DNA from: Clarkia xantiana subsp. parviflora
Taxonomy: Eukaryota; Streptophyta; Magnoliopsida; Myrtales; Onagraceae
Direction: 5' to 3'
Assembly: GCA_036873135.1 (NCBI GenBank)
Contig: JAPTYO010000002.1
Span: forward strand, 35,145,452 to 35,209,451
DNA length: 64,000 bases
Positions 1-9,534 of this stretch are shown here, piece by piece (the first letter of the stretch is position 1; each line of letters opens with the position of its first letter). A model generated the notes under the pieces. The model saw only the letters and a program-made list of their open reading frames with translations. It was not told the origin of the DNA and did not search any database. Both the position numbers and the translations under genes were made by a program.

Positions 1-413
1 CTATCCCCATTTTGAATTTGATGTCGAGTCGCCATTTGTGTGTTGATTTCCGTTTGGAGGGCGTAATGGTAATTTTGCCCGAAAACCGACTTTAGGTTCG
101 GACAAAATTGTTCGATTTGGTTGTCGTGGTGTCCTTGGCTCATGCTTGTTATCTTTGTTGGGTGTTTTCGAATCCTTGGTTGTTGTCGTTGGTCGAGCGC
201 CGGGGTATTCCCGGTTTTTCGGAAATTTTCTTGTTTTGACATTTGTCATGTCGTGGCAGGTACTGTATTCCTGGTGGTGTCCCCGTACACAGACTCTGCA
301 GAGGCGTTACATCCTCCGAAGGATGAGTGAGCTCCTTTTTTCTTCTTTTCGTCGCATTATTTCCTTTCCCATTAGCTTAGTGTTGCGATCTGAGCTGGGG
401 TGTTAGTCGGGAC
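1..413. other. Upstream part of the E1 extra gene, nothing firmly assigned
   Basis: By comparison with E2 this stretch should be the leader, first tiny exon and first intron of the plus-strand extra gene. An ATG at 323 is directly followed by a GTGAGC donor-like sequence, as in E2 where the first exon is only seven bases. I could not find an acceptor that keeps the downstream frame open, and I see no clear TATA box. No separate gene is supported. Confidence 0.3.
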
Positions 414-2711
414 TTGATTCGAACTTTGGGATTTCCTGCTACCTTTGACTTAGGTCTCGCTGCTCTTTCGGAGAACCACCTGACTAGGTCTGATTACAAT
501 GAACACGTTACCTTAGGTGATATCTGTCCCTTAGATGAGCCTCTATATCCTTTCCTCCCTTCCTTGGGGAATACCCGCGAGACGGTGACAGAGCCCCCTA
601 GGGGGAAGGTCGTCGTTTACCCCTCCCAGATTCGATTTGGGTTGAGGATGCCTTACTGCGATGATCTCGTAGAGTTGAGTAGGTTCTTTAGGATTTCTCC
701 TGTGAACCTTGCTCCTAGTGCCCTCCGCGTCTGGGTGGGCTTCCGGGTGTTGTGCCACTGGTACTCCTGGAAGTATTCGCTGGTTCTGTTCCGATGTTTC
801 TACCGGTTCCAATATCAGAGGAAGGTAGGCTTTGCGAGTTTCGTAACTCGCCATCCGTCCCTCAAGGATTCCCGATTTGCTGATTTCGGGTTGAGTGGGG
901 TCGAGTGGGATACCTCTCTTCGCTTCGTGGCCCGGAGTGACAACTCGGCAAGTCACTGGGCCAAGCATTATTTCTTCATCACGGATCGATATGTCACTTG
1001 GTCGGTCTTGAATGAGGATCGGTCGGATGGTTGGCCTGCCTTCGGGGAGTTCTCTCCTGTGGATTTAGAGACTATGAAGACGATTTATGAGAGTAACAGG
1101 ACCCGATCATACTGCCCTGTGTCCTTAGTGACAGAGACGGATCTTTATGAGGCAGGGATCAGTTTGACTCCTGACTCCGGGGGTTCGGTATGTTACTTAG
1201 TCTTCTCATCTTTATTTACTTTCTGCTTTTCCTTTGTAGGTTGGTTTCACGGAAAAACCTATAACGTGCAGGGAGCACCGGTCGATCTGAGCAAGAGGAA
1301 GGCTCCATCTAGCTCTACTCTGAAGAAGTCCCCCATGCTTGGGAGGAAGGCTGGGGCCTCTGGTATACTTCCTCCTGTTTGCTTCTTTACGGTATACTTG
1401 TGTCTTCCTTATCTTGTTTTTCTTGCATTGATAGGGCATTCTCCCCTGGTGACCGAGAGGGTTGTCTCCGTAGGCAAGGGCTCTGGACCTTCTAAGTCCA
1501 AGTCGCGGAGGTCTGACTCTGAGGCCGGGGCCTCGGCTGTCAAGAGGAAGAAAGCTGCGGATCCTCCTTCGCCTGTTGTTCGTCCCCCACCCTGTCTCGC
1601 GATAAAGAGATGGTGGTCGAAGAGGCGCCTTCCCGAGCTGATAAAGGGAAGCGACCTGTTGGTGATGGTTCCCCTGCCCCCCAGCCGAGGGCACGGTCAT
1701 CAGGTTCGATCTCCACCTTATCACTGATGCTTCTATGTTTATATTTTCCTTTGACTTGCTTTGTTTGAATAGGTGGGCCTCCGGCTTTAAGTCGGAAGGA
1801 TTTCGCACGTCTTACGGACAAAGATGTCGTTGGGTCTGAGTGGACTCCTTTCGCTGGTTTGAAGGAGTTCCACCTTGATAGCGGCTCCTCTTTGCGGACT
1901 CCTGAGGTTGGCATCCGCGTACTTCGCGGTGCCATCCCCCCTGGCGATCGTGTTGCTCAGCCTAAGTCTCCTGGGGAGACTCGGCGCTTCGTTCAGGGTG
2001 TACTCTCTCGTTATGCGCCTGTGAGTTGTTCCTTGCTTTCTCCTTTTTGCTTTTATGTGGTTGGTTTTTCGGGTACTCATCTCTTGTTTAAATTTTCAGG
2101 GTATGTCTGACATGGTGAACATGTCATCCCTCGTTCTCGAGCTATCTGACGAGAAGAAGACTCTAGAGGACAGCCAGGTCTCCCTAAAGGCGGAGCTCGC
2201 CACTGCTGCTGAGAAGGCGCGCCTATCCGATCTGAAGATGCATGAGCTCAGTAACCAAGTGTCCTTACTTGAGACTACCGTAGGTAGCTTGCGCCGGGAG
2301 GCTGAGGTCGCATCTTCACTCCATTCCGAGGAGTTGCGGAAGTTGGAGGCTAGGTGTCGGGCAGAGAAGAGGACTGTCGCAGTGTCTGAGTACAAGGCTT
2401 CTTCTGCCTTCACTGCTGACTATAGCGTGCGGCTCACTCAGGAGATGAACCAGTTTGGTGAGTATCTGGTTGATCATATTTTCCGCATTGATCCTCAGTT
2501 TCCAGTTGGCGATCTTGGTGATTTTGGACCATACGCTACTGGCTACATGGCTGTCCTTAGGGGTTAGGCTGTTGTTGCAGACGAGCCTGCCCCTACACAG
2601 GTGGATGCTACGCCTGTGGATATCGATACTTCAGACTCCTCCTCTTCCTCCATCTCTGCCGGTGGTTCAGTTTCAGGGGGTCAGGGTGACTCTCCCGAAG
2701 GCTCTGATTGA
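414..2711 (+). pseudogene. Antisense extra gene (aORF) of element E1
   Basis: This encodes the accessory protein often found antisense between pol and the 3' LTR of Tat retrotransposons, in the family described as putative gypsy-type transposon (PF04195). Its role is unknown. The first exon (about 414-1190) carries the conserved core. It has runs such as RFGLRMPYCDDLVEL and HYFFITDRYVTW that align with GIRFPFCGNLVEM and SYFFIQNSSIPW in E2. Basic and serine-rich linkers follow, interrupted by probable short introns (for example 1200-1240). The last exon starts at 2100 after a clean intron at 2021-2099 (GTGAGT to TTTTCAG, phase 0) and encodes a coiled coil rich in E, K and L. A TAG at 2565 interrupts an acidic, serine-rich tail that otherwise stays open to TGA at 2709. 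The internal stop and the uncertain start make it a probable pseudogene. Confidence 0.65.
2021..2099 (+). other. Spliceosomal intron in the E1 extra gene
   Basis: The intron is 79 bases, starts with GTGAGT and ends with a T-rich tract and CAG. Both flanking frames are open and join in phase 0. The homologous gene in E2 has a 78-base phase-0 intron at the same place (41191-41268), just before the coiled-coil exon. That shared position is strong support for real splicing. Confidence 0.7.
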
Positions 2712-3079
2712 TGTATCTACATCTTGCTATCTTTGTATATATAACCATACTCTTTCTCCCCTTTGATGGGTTGAGTATCTTTTGGGATTGTTGTGGGGTT
2801 TTGTGTTGCTTTCCTTTGTCGTATTTTGTCGTTGGTTGTGTGGTTCACTTGCCTTTATATTAGTACTTCATATGCTTTTGTATGTACTCCTTTGATTATG
2901 GACTCTTCTCTTGGTGTGTTTCCTTTACTTATCCTTCTTTCGTGTTTTCCTTCATGCCATACCTGTTATTTCATTCAAGAAAAAACATTATGTGTTCTTC
3001 ATAGCACTTTACTTTGAAATTACTTTCTCATGGGATCCTTCTCAGTATGGTGTAAAGCTCTCTTCTGATACCCTTTGAA
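2712..3079. other. 3' flank of the E1 extra gene, T-rich, no gene
   Basis: This is T-rich plus-strand sequence following the extra-gene stop, consistent with a 3' untranslated region. Short open frames here have no protein-like composition and I assign none. Confidence 0.4.
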
Positions 3080-3970
3080 TGGTATGTATGGTATTGTTAG
3101 ACCAAAGATACGCTCTTGGTGGGCGTCGAAATCAGTTCACGAGACTGGCTCTCGGAGGGCACTTAACGTTTCGTAGGATAGGCTCCCGGAGGGCACAGGT
3201 TAGACCAAAGATACGCTCCTGGTTGGCGTCGAAATCTGTTCACGAGACTAGCTCTCGGAGGGCACTTAACATTTCGCAGGATAGGCTCCCGGAGGGCACA
3301 AGTTAGACCAAAGATACGCTCCTGGTTGGCGTCGAAATCTGTTCACGAGACTGGCTCTCGGAGGGCACTTAACGTTTCGCAGGATAGGCTCCCGGAGGGC
3401 ACAGGTTAGACCAAAGATACGCTCCTGGTTGGCGTCGAAACTGGTAGTTTGAAATCTACCTCAAGATACGCTCTTGGGGGCGTCGAATCTGGTAGTGTTT
3501 TTTCTACCTCAAGATACGCTCTTGGGGGCGTCGAATCTGGTAGGTTGCAAATCTACCTCAAGATACGCTCCTGGGGGCGTCGAAATTCGTAGTTTTTGGA
3601 AACCACTTTCAAGATACGCTCTTGGTGCGTCGAAGGTCGTAGTATGAACACTACTCTCAAGATACGCTCCTGGGGGCGTCGAAATTCGTAGTTTTTGGAA
3701 ACCACTCTCAAGATACGCTCTTGGTGCGTCGAAGGTCGTAGTATAGAAACTACTCTCAAGATACGCTCTTGGGGGCGTCGAAGGTCGTAGTATGAACACT
3801 ACTCTCAAGATACGCTCTTGGGGGCGTCGAGGGTCATAGTATAAAAACTACTCTCAAGATACGCTCTTGGGGGCGTCGAAATTTGTTCGCGGGATAGGCT
3901 CCCGGAGGGCACAGGGTTCGTAGTTTTTAGAACTACTCTCAAGATACGCTCTTGGGGGCGTCGAAATTCG
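3080..3970. repeat. Tandem repeats between the E1 extra gene and gag-pol
   Basis: About 17 imperfect copies share the core AGATACGCTCTTGGGGGCGT followed by CGAA and a variable spacer. The first third alternates with a second motif, GATAGGCTCCCGGAGGGCAC. Unit length varies from roughly 44 to 60 bases. The array sits between the converging extra gene and gag-protease frame, the same place as the array of E2 at 42040-42640, though the sequence differs. Open frames through it are repeat artefacts. Confidence 0.9.
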
Positions 3971-4318
3971 TTATTGACTTGAAGTCATATCTGTGTAAGG
4001 ATAACTTCATGATTATATCACCACATTCATTGGAAAATACCTTTGAAGGAAAATATACTCCCTTAAGAGCATTCATGTTTTTTGTACACATGGGGTGCCT
4101 TGGGGGGATCCAGACACCCTTTGGAGGAAATCAAAGATAGTTGTAGAGTTGGAGTAACTTCGTGAGTTCTCCTTCTCAAAAGTTGTTTTTTGGAAAACTT
4201 AAAAAACTTGAACATGCAGAGTGCTAAATATGAAACTAAGGATATGGGATGGTCAATTTGTCCATTGCCACGTACTCCTTTAGGCCTCCATTGTAAATCA
4301 TATCCTCCACTTCTATCT
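3971..4318. other. Spacer between repeats and gag-protease frame, no gene
   Basis: I see no coding signal beyond the end of the minus-strand frame. In an intact relative, pol would lie here, so this probably marks the pol deletion. Confidence 0.4.
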
Positions 4319-7300
4319 TCAGCACCATGCAGTTGTTGGTTTGATGCCCCAAGTTCCATGGTACTCACACCATTCCTGTGCATCTCTTCCTAGGAAGGCC
4401 TTGCCCTCCTCCCTGCATGCGGGTAGCTCTTCCTTGAGGTACTTCTGAAAAAGTTCTTCTATGCTCACTGTAAGGGGTGTGAATTTGAAGTTTACACCTC
4501 CTTGCAGTGTATCAGTCTCTCCTTCTTTCTCCGGATCTTCCTCCGGCTGCTTCATCTCCTTTGCAAATGCCTTGTCTAGCTTTTCTTTGAGCTCCCTCAT
4601 CGTACTTGTCATGACCATCTCATATAGCCCTCCATAAGCCTCAAATGAGTTTGGATGCATGTTTCGAATGAATGCTTTGACGGCTTCTCCTCTTGTGATG
4701 TCCATATTGGCACCATAACTGGAGAATCTCTGGAAGTAGCTTGATATTGGCTCCCGCGGCATTTGCTTGATATCATCGATGTGACGGAAGCCTCTTATGA
4801 TGGAGTCCCTTGTTCTTTTCCCTTCTATGGTTTCTGGCTGCCAAGGTATGGTTGTCACCTTCACGGCCTTGCTCATGTGTCTCTTTTTAGGCATTGTTTG
4901 AAAAAGCTGTCTGCTCAGGCGGAGTGCAACTCCGTTCTTAATTTTTCTTTGCCTTTGTTTCCTCATCACCTTCTTGTTGTCTTGGTCGGTTCCTACCATG
5001 ACCATTGCCACTGTGTCTGTCCTGAGTGATCCCCGTCTCATGGAGTTGACGTAGCACTGCCTTGCAGTGCGTTGGTCACCCAGGACTTCTCCCACTCCAT
5101 TCTCAGTGATGTACTTCAGTTTCTGGTGTACGGTGGATGGCACGATTTCATATGGGTTTATGGTTGTTCTTCCTAGGATCCCGTTGTAGGCTCCCAAGCT
5201 TTCAACCACCAAGAAGTTAATGTTCACCTTCAGCTGTGTCCATCCTTGGCCCATGGTCACTGGCAGTGTTATCATTCCCAGGGGGTAACTTGTTGCTCCT
5301 GAGAAGCCAACCAGAGGGAAGTTGACTGGTTTGATGTCTGCCTTTGTTTTCCCTATCTCCTCTAGGACCCTTAGGCTTAGGAGGTCTGCTGAGCTGCCCC
5401 CATCTACCAGTATTCTCTTTACATCGAATTTATCAATGTCTATCGTGATGACTAACGCATCGTCATGTGGGAAGACAATGTGGCTCTTGTCCTTCTCCGA
5501 GAATTCAATCTTCATCTCCTCTCCTTCTCGTGGCCTTTTCCTCCACCTTGGCACTGAACTCAGTTTTGATGCGTAAACCTCCCTTGCATTAGCAGTTGGG
5601 CCACCTGATGCCACTCCTCCGTGTATCATGTTTATGGTTCCTTTCTTGTTGGGTGGAGGATTGTAGTCTACCTTGCTCTTGCCTTTATCCCTGTATGATG
5701 GCCCTAACTGTATGCTGTTGCCCCCATGATCCACGAACTGCTTTAGTTCTCCCCTTTGGATGACATTGTTGATGCTTAGCTTTAGGCTGAAGCATTCGTT
5801 CGTGTCATGTCCGTATGCTTCATGGTTATCACACCATCTATCCTTGTGTGTCCCCACCATTGGGGCTCTCCACCTTGCAGGGGGTGACCAGAGTTTCTGA
5901 TTCCGCATCTCTCTGAGGACAGTAGCTGGAGTGGCGTTCAATAGGATGAACTTGATGACATTGATTTCCCTAGCTTTCAGTGGTTCGCCCATTTGATTTC
6001 TTTGCCGGGGCGGACGCCATTCCTGTTGCCTTGTGTGTTGAGGTGCCTGAGGTGGCTTTCCTCTGTTCGGCTTTGCATTGTCTTCCTTAGCTGCTTGGAT
6101 CTTGGCTTTCTTATTTGCCCTGTGCCTCTCCAGGTCTATATGAGTTTTTACTCTTCCTGCAAGATCCTCTAAGGTGCTCGCTGGTTTCTTGGCCATCTTT
6201 TCTGCCAGCGTTGACCCGAAGCGGCCTAGGTTTCTGATGAAGGCTCGTATTATCTCACCCTCAGTGATGTCGCCCTGGATGTCTGCTATGTTTTGGTTAA
6301 ACCTAGTGTAGTAACTGGCCAATGATTCATCATTTTCTTGCTTCACGTCATCGATGGAGCCTGTTCCTTTGAGGAGCTTCCTTTCTCCTAGATATCTTTG
6401 AAGGAACTTCGCCTTTAGCTGCTCCCATGAGTGGATGCTCTCAGAGGGTAGGCTGAAGAACCAGTGTGAGGCCACCCCTGATAGGGTGTTTGGAAATAGG
6501 AGTGCCTTGTATCTTTCATCAGTAGTTCTTCCAAATAGGGAGGCTTCATGCTGTTGAATATGCTCCAAAGGGTCTCCATTGCCATTGTACTTTGCAATCT
6601 GGACTGTATGCAGGGAGTCCGGCACCTTGCTCATCTCCAATTCCCTCGTGAAAGGGTGGTTCGTTTTGTCACTTAGACAGTGCAAGCCGTGTTTCTTTGA
6701 CTCATTCATTTTCCTTGTTATCATTGCCTCTATTTCTTCCGGAGTGATCAATATCGGTGTCGGAGTGTAATCTCTCTGATAGCCTCCGTAGTTATAGATT
6801 GGGCTTGCCGGGATCCCTTGTCCGTATTGATACGGACTGTAGGTGTATCCTTGGTGTCCCTGCTGGGGTGCTTCATAGAATTCTTGCCTCCTTGGAGGTC
6901 TTGCTTGTCTGTCCTCCCCCAGTGGGGTGTAAGCCCTGGCGTTCCGCTGTTGCCTAGGAGGCACGAATTGTTGCCTTCCCTCTGGGGGTGGCTCCTGGTA
7001 ATTTCTTCTTTGCTCCTCTCGCTGTCCTGCTCGAGGGTGCGAGTGGTGCTCTTCCGTTGGGATCTGTTCCTCTTCATGAGCTTCTGTATGTGTCCCCTGG
7101 GTGTATGCCGGCCTTGTGTATGTTGTGTGGGCGCGGTTGTTATTCCCTTGGCCCGGCATCCCATACGGGTATCCTTGGGGTTGCGCCTCGTAGTAATATC
7201 CCTCAGGAGGTGCTGTGTGTTGGGATGGCACTCCCTGTTGCTCCCTCTGTTGCTCCCTTTCTCTCTGTGGCCTCCTTGCCAGAGGGGTTGAGGCTGTGGA

Positions 7301-7492
7301 GGACTCAGCCCCAGCTGGGCGTGAGGGTCCTCCCTCCTGGTGGTTGTGTTGAGGAGGCTGTGGGGTTCCTTGATGTTCTGGTTGCATTGGCATTTTCCCT
7401 GGGTTAGGCTGTCTCCCTGGAGGTATAGGCTGCCTCCCTCGCCTATTGCCCCCAGGTGGGCGGTGGTGCCTAGACACCCTGCTGTTCGTCAT
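4319..7492 (-). CDS. Gag-protease polyprotein of E1 with a second gag-like segment
   Basis: The frame is open for 1057 codons. The first 270 residues are rich in P, Q, R and G. A retrotransposon gag domain follows around residues 290-460 (WFFSLPSESIHSWEQLKAKF). A zinc-knuckle-like CDNHEAYGHDTNEC lies near residue 555. An aspartic protease with the LVDGGSSADLL active site lies near residue 696. Instead of RT, the frame continues into a second gag-like segment (about residues 890-1057). This contains IDDIKQMPREPISSYFQRF and DITRGEAVKAFIRN, which parallel IDDVKQENDESLASYYTRF and DITEGEIIRAFIRN of the first gag, and it ends at WCEYHG, the start of a knuckle. Gag packages the element RNA and protease cleaves the polyprotein. 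The start ATG at 7490-7492 lies 33 bases inside the primer site. The double gag is unusual and could be a fusion of two elements. Confidence 0.8.
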   Translation of the reverse strand: MTNSRVSRHHRPPGGNRRGRQPIPPGRQPNPGKMPMQPEHQGTPQPPQHNHQEGGPSRPAGAESSTASTPLARRPQREREQQREQQGVPSQHTAPPEGYYYEAQPQGYPYGMPGQGNNNRAHTTYTRPAYTQGTHTEAHEEEQIPTEEHHSHPRAGQREEQRRNYQEPPPEGRQQFVPPRQQRNARAYTPLGEDRQARPPRRQEFYEAPQQGHQGYTYSPYQYGQGIPASPIYNYGGYQRDYTPTPILITPEEIEAMITRKMNESKKHGLHCLSDKTNHPFTRELEMSKVPDSLHTVQIAKYNGNGDPLEHIQQHEASLFGRTTDERYKALLFPNTLSGVASHWFFSLPSESIHSWEQLKAKFLQRYLGERKLLKGTGSIDDVKQENDESLASYYTRFNQNIADIQGDITEGEIIRAFIRNLGRFGSTLAEKMAKKPASTLEDLAGRVKTHIDLERHRANKKAKIQAAKEDNAKPNRGKPPQAPQHTRQQEWRPPRQRNQMGEPLKAREINVIKFILLNATPATVLREMRNQKLWSPPARWRAPMVGTHKDRWCDNHEAYGHDTNECFSLKLSINNVIQRGELKQFVDHGGNSIQLGPSYRDKGKSKVDYNPPPNKKGTINMIHGGVASGGPTANAREVYASKLSSVPRWRKRPREGEEMKIEFSEKDKSHIVFPHDDALVITIDIDKFDVKRILVDGGSSADLLSLRVLEEIGKTKADIKPVNFPLVGFSGATSYPLGMITLPVTMGQGWTQLKVNINFLVVESLGAYNGILGRTTINPYEIVPSTVHQKLKYITENGVGEVLGDQRTARQCYVNSMRRGSLRTDTVAMVMVGTDQDNKKVMRKQRQRKIKNGVALRLSRQLFQTMPKKRHMSKAVKVTTIPWQPETIEGKRTRDSIIRGFRHIDDIKQMPREPISSYFQRFSSYGANMDITRGEAVKAFIRNMHPNSFEAYGGLYEMVMTSTMRELKEKLDKAFAKEMKQPEEDPEKEGETDTLQGGVNFKFTPLTVSIEELFQKYLKEELPACREEGKAFLGRDAQEWCEYHGTWGIKPTTAWC

Positions 7493-7524
7493 TGCTCTTG
7501 TTATTTCCAGGCTTTCTGTCCGAA

Positions 7525-7541
7525 GCCCACTGACGGCGCCA
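7525..7541 (-). promoter_or_regulatory. tRNA primer binding site of E1
   Basis: On the minus strand the sequence TGGCGCCGTCAGTGGGC begins two bases inside the 5' LTR. A TGGCGCC start complementary to a CCA-ending tRNA is typical of Tat and Athila elements. Which tRNA is used was not checked. Confidence 0.75.
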
Positions 7542-7701
7542 AGTGTTAGGTTCCGAGTCTAGAGTCAACGGGCAGTCGACTCAAGTCTCGTTCCTCACTG
7601 GAGATGTTGTGGATTCGATACTCTCGGGTTACGCTGTCCTAGCTCGCGTCCTTCCGTCCTTAGCTTCTCTTCTCCTTTCGCCCTGCAGAAGGGGCAATAC
7701 T

Positions 7702-7741
7702 AGGCACAGAGGGGGGGGGGTGGTGCCTGATGAAACCCTCT
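7702..7741 (-). promoter_or_regulatory. Interleaved inverted repeats in the transcribed part of the E1 LTR
   Basis: On the plus strand AGGCAC (7702-7707) pairs with GTGCCT (7723-7728), and AGAGGG (7708-7713) pairs with CCCTCT (7736-7741). The two pairings interleave, so the transcript could form a pseudoknot or switch between two hairpins. The same layout occurs in the F and LARD LTRs with different bases. Confidence 0.5.
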
Positions 7742-8032
7742 CCGATGCCTAAGTCAGTACGTTTTTAGAGAGATAAAGCTAGAGAGATGTCAGAGCAAGA
7801 TTATCCAACTTGCCAAGATGATCAAATGAATAGTGGAGGTGTTGTATTTATAGGCAACGGTGTCATTAAGGTGGCTTAATGACATCGTTAACCTTTAAAA
7901 ACAATTAATTAACCTTTAAACACGTAATTAAGACCTTAGGATACGGAGAAGGTTGGCGGATTAAACCGAGTATGGGAGTCCGAGAATGGTGCCGGGGCCC
8001 TTGGGGGGAAGGAAAATCCGACCCCCAAGGGT

Positions 8033-8176
8033 AGGGGTTGGGTGAGGCCACCCAACCCCTCCTAGGGGAGATCGGGTTGGTGGACCCGATCTCCCCTAGG
8101 GGAGATCGGGTTGGTCCACCCGATCTCCCCTAGGGGAGGTCGGGTGTGGCCACCCAACCTCACCTAGGTGAGTCTA
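8033..8176. repeat. Array of four palindromes in the E1 LTR U3
   Basis: Successive palindromes are centred near 8047, 8081, 8116 and about 8147. Their arms include AGGGGTTGGGTG with CACCCAACCCCT, and twice CTAGGGGAGATCGGGT with its exact complement. Copies abut at CCTAGG junctions. The array lies upstream of the LTR TATA box, where enhancers usually sit. Function is inferred only from position. Confidence 0.75.
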
Positions 8177-8326
8177 ACTCAGCCGGACGGGCGCGTCGGC
8201 CTCGTCCGGACCGTTGGTGTTTTCGCGAAGTGTTCGGGTTGAAGTTTCGATTTACAATCATTAACGGGGTGATAAAAATAAAACGATTCGGAAGTCAACG
8301 GGTTCAAATTGGGCGTATATCCATCA

Positions 8327-8748
8327 ATATGCATATTTATACATTCCCATACTTAGAATTTTTTTTGGGCATGATTCAAATATTTTTTACACACGGAACC
8401 ACTCCTCACGTGCACCCATTGATTACGATAACATGGAATTTGATTATGTTAGTTCATATTCATGATTGCATTGCATTTCCATGCGTACACGTATTTTTAA
8501 AATGCATGTATAATAAGATTGGATTTTTATATCCACATTTCATGGACACGTGTCTAGACACGTGCACGTTTACTTTAACGTTTATATTTCCTCTATTTTG
8601 AGGAACTGAGGACAAGGCACGGAAAATGCGCCTACGGAAAAGCAAGGGATTCGTCGAGAGGTAAAAACGTGGTTTCAAATTGTGCGTGTCATCGCATCAT
8701 AAAATAGAGTCAATCAAGGGTTAAGCCATTGGTTGACTCGGGGGCATG
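8327..8748 (+). mobile_element. 3' interior remnant of Tat element F
   Basis: No coding signal. The last 50 bases, with AAAATAGAGTCAA and a GGGGGCATG purine run just before the LTR, match the sequence in front of the LARD 3' LTR (22840-22892). This stretch is therefore the 3' interior and polypurine tract of a plus-strand element whose remainder lies left of E1. Confidence 0.6.
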
Positions 8749-9534
8749 TGATGGATATACGCCCAATTTGAACCTGTTTCCATTCGGATTGTCTTATTTT
8801 GGCCACCCCATTCACGATTATAATTCGAAACTTTGACCCGAACACTTTACCCACAGCGCAAACGGCCCAGACAAGGAAAAATACTTGCCCGGACCTGTCC
8901 GCTGACCCGATCTCAACTAGGTGAGATCGGACCAGCTGGACCGATCTCAGGGCCTAGGGGTCGGATTTTTCATCCGACCCCGAAGGTCTCGAGACCCTGT
9001 CCGGATGTCGTACCCCCCCCCCCCCCAGGGGCGTGTGCGACATCCCGAACCTTGTCACATGGACCACCCTCCGTGGAGTCCCGACATCTTTTTACCCGAC
9101 TCACACTTAGACATTTTCACCAACCACTCTGTGACGTTAAGGGTTTAATCCTGTCTTTATGTGTTAATTAAGTGCGCTTAGGGATTAACGGTGTCATTAA
9201 GCCACCTTAATCTCCCCGAAACCTATATATACTGCTCAAGTTCTATTCATTTACATCATGTTGCATCTTTACTCATTTAGCTCTGCCTTCTCTCTACTTT
9301 ACCTCTCTAGAATACCGAACTTACTTAGGCATCAGAGAGGGCTCACGAGCACCACCCCCCTCTCCGTGCTCGATATCGCCCCTTGTGCAGGTTGGCAAGG
9401 AATGGGACGACAGACTACTTAGAGCTAACTGATCACTTTTACGAGCTATCGGATCACGAGGAAGGACATTTTACCCGTAAAGAGTGTCATTCGGATCGAA
9501 GACCCGCCGACCCGATACACACGACTTAACAACA
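8749..9534 (+). repeat. 3' LTR of Tat element F
   Basis: It starts TGATGGATATACGCCC after a purine tract and ends AACAACA where copia A coding sequence resumes. It is homologous to the E1 LTR in inverted orientation but clearly diverged. A TATATATA box lies at 9224-9231. A run of 14 C is at 9013-9026. The right boundary is set by where RNase H sequence of copia A begins. Confidence 0.75.
9335..9372 (+). promoter_or_regulatory. Interleaved inverted repeats in the F LTR
   Basis: GAGAGGG (9335-9341) can pair with CCCTCTC (9358-9364), and CGAGCAC (9346-9352) with GTGCTCG (9366-9372). The pairings interleave, as in the E1 and LARD LTRs, and start 111 bases after the TATA box. Confidence 0.5.

Larger units (their letters stand above)
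1..8326 (-). mobile_element. Tat-type Ty3/gypsy element E1, left end beyond the window
   Basis: Read on the minus strand the order is 5' LTR (7544-8326), tRNA primer site (7525-7541), gag-protease frame (7492-4319), a tandem-repeat field (3080-3970) and an extra gene in antisense (414-2711, plus strand). The 3' LTR would lie left of base 1. RT, RNase H and integrase are missing, so pol was deleted between the gag-protease frame and the repeats. The layout matches the complete element E2 (37967-48963), which is the main reason to read these parts as one element. The outer end at 8326 abuts sequence that belongs to another Tat element (F), so E1 is probably inserted in F. Confidence 0.75.
7544..8326 (-). 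repeat. 5' LTR of element E1
   Basis: On the minus strand the 783-base LTR starts TGATGGATATACGCCC and ends CCTAACA. It is a diverged relative of the F LTR at 8749-9534 and of the LARD LTRs. A TATA box (TATAAATA, minus strand, 7852-7845) is followed 111 bases later by the shared GGAGAGGG motif. The U3 part contains strong palindromes at 8033-8176. Confidence 0.85.

Noticed and set aside
3509..3808. Minus-strand frames with RAYLES and RPSTP repeats
   Set aside because: They are translations of the tandem array in E1, with no independent protein signal.
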